This document shows, in pieces, positions 9,951-20,434 of a DNA stretch of 64,000 nucleotides (position 1 is the stretch's first letter; the number at the start of each line of letters is the position of its first letter). Below the pieces are notes generated by a model. The model saw only the letters and a program-made list of their open reading frames with translations, was not told the origin of the DNA and made no database searches. The stretch comes from Viola odorata (lineage: Eukaryota > Streptophyta > Magnoliopsida > Malpighiales > Violaceae): contig OY829542.1 in assembly GCA_963691705.1 (NCBI GenBank), positions 47,905,002 to 47,969,001 of the forward strand, given 5' to 3'. The translations under genes were made by a program, and so were the position numbers.

Positions 9951-11770
9951 TTTACTAAAATTTCAAAGATATCGTGATCCTCCTTATCTTTCTTGGCCTT
10001 GACCAATCTGTGAGGGAACGGGGGCTCGAGAATCTTATGAATGTACTCTTGAGTAAATTCTAGTGGGCTAGGGTCATTCCGTGGTGAACCTCTGGGGGAG
10101 CGGATTCTGTCCTCTTTGACTTCCACGAATCTAGGGACTTTGGGGAGCTTTACTCTAGGTTTAGGCCGGATTTCGGCCTCTGGATAATTTTCAATATCTT
10201 GGGCTGGAAGCTCAGGTGGGTTCAAGGTCGTTCCACTACGCAAAGTTACTGCGTAGACATTGTGCTTTGGATTTGTTTCGGTCTAGGGTGGCAGTCTGCT
10301 ATGGTTTGTTAATTCTTGCATTTTGGCAGTCATGGCACTCATTTGCCTCTTAAGTTCATCTATTTCTTTTTGCTGCTTGGGATTCTTAGGCATTTCAGCA
10401 GTCGGGGGCTGGACAAAAGTCTGGTCCTGAGGATGGACAAAGGTCTGATCCTGAGGAGGTTGGCGTTGATACTGATTCTGATGGAATATGGGTCGGGGTC
10501 TGAAATTTGGCATGTTAAGAGGGGGGTTTCCATAGGGGTTCTAATGTGGTTGATGGCTAGGTCCCGAAAGCTGAGTGTTTGGGACCCATCCTGGATTTGG
10601 CTGTTTCCAGCCTTGGTTGTAGTTTTGAGCGTAAGAGACTGGAATAAATTGGCCAGCTGCATTCACTTGTATTTCCTCTGGAGTATGGGGACATGCATCA
10701 GTGGGGTGATCCACCAAATTGCATATTTGGCAGGCCTTGACAGGCGCGGGTTGTCCGGTTATGAAATTTTGAAACATTCCTGTAAGGGATGATATCTGGT
10801 TCTGAAGGGCAGCTACTTGGACATCCTGGCCTGGATTGTTGGCAAGGTCATCAGAGACATTCTTGGCCATGAGTTCTATGGTTGCTCGAGTGGCTGTTGG
10901 GGTCAGAGCAGTCAGAGATCCTCCGGCAGCTGCGTTAAGCAACGCCTTATCATGAGCTTTGAGGCCTTCGCAAAAATACTGAACAAGGGCGTGCTCGGTA
11001 AGGTTATGGGCTGGACAGCTAGACTGCATCTTCTGGAACCTCTCATATTATTGGTCTAGAGTCACCTCTTTCTTCTGAACTATGGAGACGAGTTGCTTGC
11101 GCGTGGTGTTGGAGATGGAAGTTGGATAATACTTTTCAGTGAAGATTTTTGACAGGTCTGCCCAAGAACGAATGGATTTTGTGGGAAGGTCATAATACCA
11201 GTCGAGGGAATCATCTTTGAGAGACCACTGGAATGCGCGAAGCTTGGCTTGCTCAATACTGACGTTTGCGGGTTTCATGGCCTCGCAAATAGAGTGGAGC
11301 TGTTGGAGATGACGAAGAGCATTTTCCTTGGCTAGCCCCCGAAAAGTAGGCAGATGATGAAGTACGGCAGACTTCAGAGTCCAATCATGAGGGACGTTGG
11401 GCCAGTCAATGCAGCTACTTGCCATATCGGGGGTTGCATGGAAATTATCTATGGTCTGTTATTCTGGGGGTGGTGGTTGATCTTCGCGGTTCTCACGGTT
11501 GTTACAGTTGTCATTGTTGGCTAGGTCATCCATTGCTGGAAAATTAAAATGGTCTGGTATGGGATTTTCGGGGTTACGATGGAGAAAGGTCAGGTCTACA
11601 AAAAGCTGGTGTTCCTGGTCAGCCAGATTGGAAGGGGATACGTCGAGGGCAGGATGTGGGATTACTCTACGATGAGCGGATGTTCCTTGAGCTTTCCTAC
11701 GAAGTCCTCTTTCTGTTCTGGTCAACTCGAGGTCTAGAGGAAGTAGATCGGGGGCAGATCTCCTGGTCAT
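9941..11770 (-). pseudogene. Athila gag with multiple in-frame stops
   Basis: A single reading frame from ATG at 11768-11770 to about 9941 is broken by stops near 11459, 11048, 10541 and 10283, without frameshift until about 9945. Recognisable parts are an N-terminal basic region, the retrotransposon gag core (WSLKDDSLDWYYDLP, IRSWADLSKIFTEKYYP), a CCHC knuckle (CQICNLVDHPTDACP, about 10700-10745), a Q/P-rich stretch with a repeated HPQDQTFVQP-type unit, and a C-terminal region leading into protease. Encodes the capsid/nucleocapsid of the element; now inactive. Confidence 0.85.
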
Positions 11771-11805
11771 ACAAGAAAAACAAAAACAAAATTAGTACCG
11801 TTCAA

Positions 11806-11823
11806 TCCCCAGCAACGGCGCCA
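11806..11823 (-). promoter_or_regulatory. Primer-binding site of Athila element
   Basis: The minus strand reads TGGCGCCGTTGCTGGGGA, 5 nt inside the LTR. It matches the standard Athila primer site (complementary to the 3' end of tRNA-Asp by family knowledge) except for one base. Confidence 0.85.
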
Positions 11824-11828
11824 AAATT

Positions 11829-13319
11829 TGATCGTCACTCAAATATACTAATATTTTCCTGGTGCCTAGATGCACAAATTAATATGTACAGGGCAAGACA
11901 GGGTCGAACCGCAGAGATTGAAGGAGTAAATTGCTAATAAAGATGTATGACAAGGCAATATGCAACAGATCTAACCAAAGTAACACTACTGGGGGGGGTT
12001 TATGTTGATTAACGAGTTAATCAACGCAGAGTATGGGAGCTAACAAAACAGAATTGTAAAGTACTTATCTAGGGCACGAAAGTAAAATGTGATCCAGGGC
12101 TAGAAATATAAACAGTTCGGGCGCAGGAAAAGTAATGAAAAAGATATTAATCAAATAGGACGAGATCTTAGCGAAAGGTGCTCCAATGGGTTGTTTTCTA
12201 GGTCGGCTAGTCATCGGTACAGAGGTATTCTAGACTCATGTGCAGATCTGCTATAGGGACCGCGTTTCCACACCGCATCCCCTGCTTACCTTCTTAGATA
12301 AAAGTCACCCCCCGTTTCCACATATGAGGTGACCTTGACGTTCCGCCATCCTCCCAGGCACGAATGCGGGGAGGCCAAACTCAGAACGCCCATGAAGGGG
12401 AGGTAAGACAGATCTAGGGCGCGATAGCTCGGCTTGTCAGACCCGTATCCCATACCCTAGATAACTGTTTACCCCTGGACAGAGGTCTCTCGCGCTACCT
12501 CTGCTAGGTGTCTACTATTATTCCAGGGCTTCGCGTCAGGTATAACCCTAGAAATGACATTCACTCATGCAGAAATACTAACAGGTGATCAGACTCTTAA
12601 TATCCCTATACGAGTATGGAGTTAAATCGGTAAACAATCATGTGTCATAAGAGAATATGTTAAGCATGCATTAGACCTCTCAGCCGCACCCTACAACCCT
12701 CGAAACACCCTTCACTAAGAAGGGGGTATTTAGCTACTCATACTATAATATAAATAGTAGGTATATAGAATCATACAATAACAAAGAAAGTAAAAAGGGA
12801 GTAGAGGAAACCGGTAGATTAATTAATGATCGAAGAGGAAAGTTGCGCCAAAGGCTGTTCTTAATGACAAGAGGAGAAGATCCCCAGAAAATAAATGCTG
12901 AAATTAATGTAAGAAAATATCCTTTGGATAGCCGTCCTTACAAAAACCCTAACACTATGCTTATATAGCCTAATACTAGCTAGGAGACAAAACAACTAAG
13001 GGCAAGGAGGACGTGACAGCACATGTCCTTGCAAAAGGAATATTCGGGGATTCCTGACATGCCTGATGCCTTCTGAAACCGCCTGGGATTCCGTGCGGAT
13101 CTTTGAAGATGCTTTTCTTTGGTGGAAGATGCAGAACTATCGAGGCCTTAAGACAGCGCACTGGTCTGGTTCGCATCGAGGTCTTGATGACGTTCTTTCT
13201 TCTAGGCCTGGAAACTGGAATTCCTCAGAAATGCTCTAAAATTGTTTCTTTTCGATCTTTTCCCTCTTTTGATGATAATCTGCAAATAAGATTGGAATAA
13301 GGGTCAAATAGCAACATCA
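11829..13319 (-). repeat. Athila LTR (1491 bp)
   Basis: Runs from TGATCGTCAC to AGCAACATCA on plus, so the termini are TGAT/ATCA. It is next to the PBS on its left and therefore acts as 5' LTR of the Athila copy. It shares the 'GGGTCGAACC.CAGAG' block and a poly-G run with the solo LTR at 43095-49279. No protein-coding ORF. On its right is a PPT-like GGGGGCT (minus sense), which is unusual (see findings). Confidence 0.8.
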
Positions 13320-13371
13320 AGCCCCCGAAAGGGCTAGAAAAGAGGGTAAAACTGAGACTATGAAACGTGCT
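13320..13371. other. Short junction segment with PPT-like sequence
   Basis: Lies between the Athila LTR and the point where copia RT homology begins. On minus it reads CCCTTTCGGGGGCT right before the LTR start, like a polypurine tract. It also holds a small AGCCC...GGGCT hairpin. It may be a remnant of the 3' end of another Athila interior. Confidence 0.45.
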
Positions 13372-14403
13372 ATCAGTAGACTTGTTAAATCACTTGATGG
13401 ACTAAAACAAGCACCTAAACAATGGCATGCTAAATTTGATCAATTGATGTTGTCCGATGGTTTCTCTATAAATTGTGCTGATAATTGTGTTTATATGAAG
13501 CAATTTGATGCTGCATTTGTGAGTTTATGTCTATATGTTGATGACATTTTAATATTTAATAGTGATCTTGATGTTATTAAAATGACCAAATTCTTTTTGT
13601 GTAAAAAGTTTGATATAAAAAATCTTGGTCCAGGAAATGTTATCTTAGGAATAAAATTGATAAAGAATGATAATAAAATTGTGTCGAGTCAATCACATTA
13701 TGTTGAACAATTATTAAGAAAGTTTAATTACTTTGATGTGACACCTGTATGTAGTCGATATGATCCGTCTGTTAAATTAAAAAAGAAAAATAGTGATTGT
13801 GTCTCGCAATATAGATATTCTCAAATTATTGGTTCACTATTGCATTTAGCTAATCATACGAGACCTGATATTTCATATGCAGTAGGTAGATTGGGTAGGT
13901 ACACTCATAATCCTATTCAGTTACACTGGAGTGCTTTGGAAAGAACTTTTAAGTACCTTAAGGGAACTATGGATTATTCAATTCATTATGTGGGGTTTCT
14001 TGGAGTTTTGAAAGGATTTAGTGATGCTAATTGGATTTCTGATTCAGAAGAAACTAAATCCACAAGTGGTTATGTTTTCATTTTTGGTGGTGGTGTAGTC
14101 TCTTGGAAATCCACCAAGCAAACTATTATTTCTCGTTCCACCATGGAAGTTGAATTAGTTGCTTTAGATGCCGCTAGTAATGAAGTTGAATGGTTTAGAA
14201 ATATTTTATCTGACATACCATTTGTTCCTAAACCAATATCTCATATCTCTTTACATTGCGATAGTCAGGCAATAATAGCTAAAGTAAAAAGCAAAAAATT
14301 CAATGAAAAGATGAGACATTTATTGACTCATGGTGTGATTGGTTAGGATTTTGTCAGGTCGGAGAGTAATATTGCGGACTGCTCACAAAAGGACCGGCGC
14401 GCC
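13372..14403 (+). pseudogene. Ty1/copia RT C-terminus and RNase H
   Basis: RT fragment with GLKQAPKQW, CLYVDDILIF (catalytic YVDD) and ILGIKLIKND. The RNase H domain follows with FSDANWISDSEETKSTSGY, VSWKSTKQTIISRSTMEVE and HCDSQAII. A TAG at 14344-14346 ends the long frame. The next codons in the same frame (DFVRSESNIADC) are the usual copia C-terminal tail, so this is a nonsense mutation. Ends in divergent sequence near 14403. The enzyme copied element RNA in particles; this copy cannot function. Confidence 0.85.
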
Positions 14404-15039
14404 AACAAGTTGCTCAATCATCAAGGGGAATGGGACTGAAGCTTGTAAATTAATCATCACAGTGGAAACCCGTCTTCAGAGGTATGAAGATCCCATGAAT
14501 GAAGTTGAACGGGTAAATAATGAAGGTGTAGGATGATTAGAGAGAACACAATAAACTATTCTGTGGGGTTGTCCCAAGTCCCATTCCTATCATGATGTGT
14601 TCTCTACTGTGAAGACAAGGATGGCATTTCATATCTTAATGAATCCTGTGGCAGAATTGTCTGCAAGGTGATGGTCACAGATCACTTTAGAAGGATTCAC
14701 CTATATGAGTGTGGTGGTGGGGTCGCCACTGCAGGAGTTCAGGCTACTCCTTAAATACACTCACGAAACAGTATACGTGCGCATGACCTTAAAGCGCAAA
14801 ACTGATAGAACTCAAATGAAAACCCATTTTTTATGTGTGACAATTAACGCTTGGTCAAAGAAGTCCAGTTCAAGACATTCATGTCACTTTGACTTCTCAA
14901 GTAAAACTTGTTTACACTAAGTGTAGGTTCAAACCCGGAAGGTACCCAACACGGATTACACAAAAGAGTATGCTCACAAGTTTTCTAAACAAATATTTTT
15001 TCAATAAATAAAAAATAAAAATTTAAATCATGTGGGGAA
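14404..15039 (+). other. copia 3' untranslated region
   Basis: No coding potential beyond short random ORFs. Ends with TGTGGGGAA, a polypurine-tract remnant directly before the LTR. A near inverted pair (AAAAATTTAAATCATG and ATGATTTAAATTTTTA) surrounds the PPT/LTR start near 15018-15075. Confidence 0.55.
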
Positions 15040-16760
15040 TGCTGGATATTTATTAAATGATTTAAATTTTTATTTATTTATTTTTAATGAGTCAACTAAC
15101 TAAATAACAAGTAATACTAGTGATTGGAGCGTTAATTGTCATATTATTCATCATCCTTTATTCCTATTTTAGGATGATGATCCTGCTAATTTATGGGTTT
15201 TCCATTCCTTTTTACAGAACCAGTGACTGTGAAACAGATTATTCAAAAAGGAGTTGGAAGCACCTGTTTAGAGCTAGTTTTGGTGAAAAGAAAGCAGACT
15301 CTATCCCAGGCCTGGGATAAGGCAAGGATTCGAAGCGCGTTGACCAGAGTCAACTGGATTAATGAGAAGTCAGACTGGGCCTAGGCCATGAGCTGGATGC
15401 GAGTTGTCTGCTTCCAGAAGACTTATTCTGAATAAATTACTCTCCCGATTAGAACTCTTCCTTTTTAAAAACAATTTGATTTGATTTGATTTTATACTTA
15501 TCTAGTTTTTAGTAGATTAGAAACAGTTAGGTTTCTATTTAATTAGTTGCTGGGCAGAAGAAAAAGGGTTCTTCTTCCTTATTCACGTTCTGCCATTGTT
15601 GCAGTTCAACTCTTGTTCTATTTTATTCTTTAATCCGATTTCAGTTTTATGCATGTTTATTTCTGTCTCTCTTTAATATCATTATGTATGTTCTAGGCTA
15701 AACGCCTTCTTCTTGGTAAGGATTGAATGCCCATGATTCTGTGATTGTGAGATCGAAATTGCCCTTCACACATTCCATTATTATATTTCTACTCTTTTTT
15801 ATTACATGTTAATTTATTCTTGTTTTGTGTAAAGCCTGATCAACTTCACTTACAACTTGAATATTTACAGTCATTCGGTTAGGGGTTTCTAATAGAGTAT
15901 CTCTTTAGAAGTCTTATGTAGGAGGAGAACAAGAAATCTAGGTGACCAATACCTGGTCCCTATAGCCGTCCTATAAGTTGATTTTTACTGTAATTGCATC
16001 AATGATCAATCGGCATGAATCAGGGGCTAGATAAAATCCTTACTGGGAAGTCTTTATCATTTGTTTACACATACTCAATTTATTTACTGTTTTCTTTAAT
16101 TCTGTCTCTTTAATTATTTGCACCCAACAATCTATTATTGGTAATTACCACTTTCATATTACGTTACAAGGAATTGAAATTGACCACAAAATCCCTGAGG
16201 AACGTTCCTCTTACCACTTGCTACTGTTTTACATTGAATGTGCATGGTGAATTTTATTTTAATTATCTTTGACGGTTTTGGCAACCATCAACTAGTTATT
16301 AGAAATTAGTTGTGATGTAGAAAACTAAACTTGCTTAAATATCTCTATTGCAGTTAAGTTTTAGTAGGATAAATACCAAGCTTTTCATTTGTTTTAAACA
16401 CACCATTAATCTCCTTCCTATGATTGATATTCACTTCTTTTCTATACATTATTCTTTAAATTAAAATTGTGAGCATCGGGTGTTCTTGAGTTCGGGAACT
16501 CTTCAACTGCATATTCGAAGAGTTTAACGATTGTTGTATTTTGGGAGAGGAGTACGCAAGTCAGTTTCAACTTCGTGTAGGAAGGGGTGATTTCTCTCTT
16601 AAGTTAGCGTCAATCTATTCAGCGTGCCTCAATTATAAACAGACCTTTCTAAAGTCTTACTCTTTTTATGATTAATTGCTTGTTTTGCTATTATTATTAA
16701 TACTTGCTTACGAGTTTAAATTTTTGAATTTGTCTTACTTTTAAAATAATTTTTCCAACA
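15040..16760 (+). repeat. copia 3' LTR (about 1.72 kb)
   Basis: Starts TGCTGGATAT after the purine tract and ends TTTTCCAACA. The first T-to-C change relative to the common TGTTGGA start is consistent with age. No ORF of note. Boundaries rest on the inverted termini only, since the other LTR is absent. Confidence 0.65.
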
Positions 16761-16913
16761 ATTACTACCCAAAAAGAAAAGAAAAAGAGTAAAGTTACTT
16801 ATTTCTGAGTAATACGAAATTCATAGTTTTAACTTTTTGGGTGTTTTTTATAGTCAAATCAGTCTATTAATTTGACCCCTCTACTTTTTTTATTCCGATT
16901 AATTCTTAATATT
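16761..16913. other. Short AT-rich stretch flanking the MULE
   Basis: No gene. Its last bases CTTAATATT (16905-16913) are the left copy of the MULE target duplication. Confidence 0.6.
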
Positions 16914-17061
16914 GGGCAGAAGGCACCACCAGGTCCCTCCTCTTATTATTTTCATTATTGTTAATCCCTAACATTCGGAAATATTCATTTCGCTCCCATA
17001 CGTTAGTGTTGTTAGGCACACGAAGTCCCTCCTCCGAAAATGGTACCCAACGGACGTTAAC
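16914..17061. repeat. MULE left terminal inverted repeat
   Basis: Matches the reverse complement of 38666-38813 over about 148 bp, ending at ACGGACGTTAAC. Includes GTCCCTCC blocks near both ends of the repeat. Confidence 0.9.
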
Positions 17062-17348
17062 TCCCCATCGTCTTCTTCAATTTCTTTTTTATCAGAAAAA
17101 CACAAGTCATTTTTGTCTGCATAAAGAATCTGAGTTGTCTGCATAAAGAATCTAAGGCTGACAGGTACATTGAGATTCGAGAAAGTTTGTATTTTAAAAC
17201 CCTAGAATCGTGCTCTTGGCTTTGTCTGTTCTTGTGTGTCGGTTGCTTTTCAATATGTAGATAAAATATTTATATACAATATAATGGTCCTGTACTTTTC
17301 ATGTTTGATTTATTGACTGCATTATTATTTGGTTCCTGCTGGTAGGCC
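17062..17348 (+). other. MULE transposase leader
   Basis: Subterminal and 5' leader sequence. A ~15-nt direct repeat TCTGCATAAAGAATCT occurs twice near 17116-17152. No gene. Confidence 0.45.
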
Positions 17349-19987
17349 ATGGCTTCTGTTTTGCGGTTCAATGAGGTTGGTTTTTTCAGGTTTAATCCGT
17401 ATAGATACGAATATTCTATTGTGGTTGAGTGGAATTGTGAGGTTAAAGACTTATCGTATGAGTTAATAGTGTTGATTCTGGAGCGTAAGATGAAAGTAAA
17501 TAATGTGGGTAAAATTTTATTTTACAGACAATGGGACAAAAATGTTGTTGATTTAGATATGGATTTGATCTTGATACAATGTAAAATATCATTTGAAATG
17601 TTAGTACAATTAGCAAAGGATAAAGGTGTAGTGGATATATTTATAAACCATGATGAAAGTCAGCCTCTGTTTATTAAAGGTAAATCTAGGATTTTACCAT
17701 GTGACCTACTATATTTTCCTGACTCAATACATGCTAATTACTTCAGTAATGATATAGTAGAGTTGGTGGGTGGCAGTACCTTTAATGTTGAGGAGGGAGT
17801 TAAGTCAGATAGGTTTCCTAGAGATATAGTTAATGATGCTGCCCTATTTTCCCCATTCTTTGAACCTAGAGACAATGAGGATAATGTGTTAGGTAGTGGA
17901 GGAAGATTTTGTGAAGAAGATGGTTCAGAAGATGTAGATGACAGTGAAGAATGGAATGATAGTGAAGAGGATGATTCTAGTCAAGAAGATGTTGGGATAG
18001 AATGAGGGCTTGGTCATTGGGTGTCTGTTCCACAAATATCAGATGATGAAGAATATATTGTAATTAAGAGTAAGGGAAAGAAGAAGATTTTAGACGGTCA
18101 GAGCAGTGGTGTAAACAGAGAACAAGCTGGGATAAGAAATGAAGATGGTGGTACTGATGGACCAGAAGAGAGTCAGTCACTACTAGCTGATGAGATTGGG
18201 GATAATTCCGATGTTAGTGCAGAAACTAGTAGTGATGGAAGTGAAGCTGAACATGGCAGGAGGAGAAGAAAGACTAAACTTTCTTACAAGCCCACCAGGA
18301 ACTTCAGAGATGTTCCTAACTTGAAGATTGGGATGATATTTAATACTGCAAAGGAGTTCAAGGATGCAGTGATAGAACACAGTTTAAAGGTGCATAGAGA
18401 GGTGGATTTTGTGAAGAATGACAAGAAGAGAGTAAGGTTCAAGTGTTTGGAGAGAAGTTGCAAGTGGTTTGTTTATAGCATGAAACCAAAACATGTAGGT
18501 CATTGGCAGTTAAGGAGTTTAAGTCCTGATCATTCTTGCCCTAGGGTGTTCACAAACAAGAGAATAAACTACAAGATGATTGTTGTTCACTTCATTAAGA
18601 AGAGGAAAACAACAACAGCTGCAATGAAGCAAAAGGATATCAAGAAATACAGCAAGGAAGAACTTGGTATTGAGATCACTGAAGGTCAGGCAATGAGAGT
18701 TTATAAGGATATGGGATTTTGTTCAAGAGTTGAGGGACAGCAACCCTGGGTCAACTGTTGTCCTTGAAGGTCCATAAAATATTTTTAAGAGGGTGTATGT
18801 ATGCTTTGATGCATTAAGAAGAGGGTTCACTGAAGGATGCAGAAGGGTGTTAGGGGTAGATGGTTGTTTTTTGAAGGGGCCTTTTAAACAACAATTGTTG
18901 TCTGTTGTGGGCAGAGATGCCAATGACCAAATGTTTCCAGTTGCTTGGGCAGTGGTGGATGTTGAAAACCACTCCAACTCGATTTGGTTTCTTGAGCTTG
19001 TAAAGAAGGACCTTTATATCATGGAAGATGGACTGGGCTGGTCGTTTCAATCCAATCAACATCCAGTAAGTGTTTACAACAATTATTTATGTTTATTATA
19101 ACTTGTATCAATTTCTTGATGTGTAATTGGATTTGTTTGTCTGTTGTTGGCAGTCCATTATTCATGCATTTAGGAAACTGATGCTGCAAGCAGAGGCTAG
19201 AAGGTGTGCCAGACACATATTCTCTAAGTGGAGGAAGGGGTGTGATGGGGACCTATATGCAGAGTTATACTGGAGTACTGTGAAGTCCACCAATACACCT
19301 GAGTTGGAGGAAAATTTAGAGAGAATGTACAAATATGACCCAGCAGCAGTGGATGTGATTTTGCAAGTATCACCTAAGTTTTGGTGCAAATCTTTCTTTC
19401 AATGTCTTTCTAAGTCTGATGTGGTTGACAATAACATGTGTGAGATATTCAATTCCAAAATCATGGTGGCTAGGCATATGTCTATTATCTCAATGTTTGA
19501 GGAGATTAGAATGTATGTAGTGCAGAAATTTATTGAAAGGAGGAATTATGGGAATTTTTAGTTTGATGGGGATATAAGGCCTAAAATTAGGGGAAGAATT
19601 GAGGACAACAAAGATAAGAGTGTGTACTGCCATGTATTCACTAATGGTGATGGTGGATGGGAGGTATTTGAAGGGAATATGAAGTTCATTGTCAAGTTTG
19701 AGGGGAAAAAATGCAGCTGCAGGGGATGGGATTTGACAGGTATTCCATGTCAACATGCAGTGGCAGTGATCACACATAGGAGAGAAAAGGTTGAGGATTT
19801 TGTGGCTTACTGGTATAAGAAGGATATATTCATGAAGGCTTATGCCTACTCTATCCAGCCAGTCAATGATGATAGATTAAGGAGGAGGACTAGTTTCCCA
19901 AACATAATTGCACATCAAAGAAAGTTGGTTAAGGGTAGACATAGAGTCAATAGGATACCAGAGAAATGGGAGCCAAACAATAGGAAG
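17349..19987 (+). pseudogene. mudrA-like: MULE transposase (MuDR family), 5' part, split by Tat element B
   Basis: ATG at 17349. Order: N-terminal PB1-like region (about 17349-17700), acidic Ser/Glu/Asp linker, MuDR DNA-binding domain (about 18300-18580, with C...C and DHSCPR), MULE DDE domain (VYVCFDALRRGF, GVDGCFLKGPF, FPVAWAVVDVEN; 18793-19500), SWIM finger CSCRGWDLTGIPCQHAVAV (about 19712-19770). A GT-AG intron lies at 19066-19153, at a position common in plant MULEs. Breaks: TGA 18003-18005, frameshift near 18745, TAA 18775-18777, TAG 19559-19561. At 19988 the frame is interrupted by element B and resumes after one copy of GGAAG at 35855. Cut-and-paste transposase acting in the nucleus; inactive here. 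Confidence 0.9.
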
Positions 19988-20349
19988 TGATAACAATCAA
20001 GACAGCCCTAACGGTGCTACCACACTTGCGACTTCCACCAGGAATCAGCGAAGGATTCCTAGGATGGTCGACATCAGCGCGGGGGGGAGGGGGGGGGGAC
20101 TCACGCGAGTCTACACGCACGGCACCATCCCATCCTAGGGACCCATGAGCTTATCGCTCCCGGACTGACCTCGGATGAAGATCACTCGGACGAACCTCTG
20201 TTATTTTTAAAACCCGAACTGACTTAAGCATCGGAGTGTCTACGCCGGAGCCCCCCCTCCGGCGCTTTGCAGGTACATCCGGCACCGACCGCCACCGTTC
20301 CGATCAGGCACGACTCCGAATCTTACAAGATCGACATCGAATCTTATCA
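19988..20349 (+). repeat. 5' LTR of element B (362 bp, internally deleted)
   Basis: Starts TGATAACAATC and ends AATCTTATCA. Relative to the 525-bp 3' LTR it lacks two blocks: about 42 bp near the start and about 130 bp holding the TATA box and two TGACGTCA motifs. A G-rich run lies at 20079-20098. Confidence 0.92.
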
Positions 20350-20351
20350 AA

Positions 20352-20371
20352 TGGTGCTTTCATTGAGAGCT
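20352..20371 (+). promoter_or_regulatory. Primer-binding region of element B
   Basis: TGGTGCTTTCATTGAGAGC begins two bases after the 5' LTR. This is the usual sequence at this place in Tat-type elements. I do not assign the tRNA. Confidence 0.6.
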
Positions 20372-20434
20372 TTGGTATATTAAGTGAGCGTCCTTAATAG
20401 CCAAGCTCCGTCTAGTCGGAAGATTGGAACGATC

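Larger units (their letters stand above)
3101..13319 (-). mobile_element. Athila-lineage Ty3/gypsy element, minus strand, 3'-truncated, with nested element E
   Basis: Reading leftwards from 13319: LTR, tRNA-type PBS, gag, protease, RT, RNase H, integrase. The sequence stops 45 bp past the integrase stop, where Tat LTR A begins. The env-like region and 3' LTR normal for Athila are therefore missing, probably displaced by insertion of element A. Element E (5088-8140) interrupts RT. Lineage markers are the integrase stretch [20 protein letters not shown], the RT box FMDDFTVYG in place of YVDD, the CDLGA protease motif and a TGGCGCCGTTGC primer site. There are numerous in-frame stops and at least three frameshifts, so it is not autonomous now. 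Confidence 0.9.
13372..16760 (+). mobile_element. Ty1/copia element remnant: RT-RNase H, 3' UTR, 3' LTR
   Basis: Begins inside RT (LVKSLDGLKQAPKQW) directly right of the Athila junction, so the 5' LTR, gag, protease, integrase and RT N-terminus are absent. It ends with a 3' LTR whose 7-bp inverted termini are TGCTGGA/TCCAACA. Athila probably inserted into, or recombined within, this older copia element. Confidence 0.8.
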
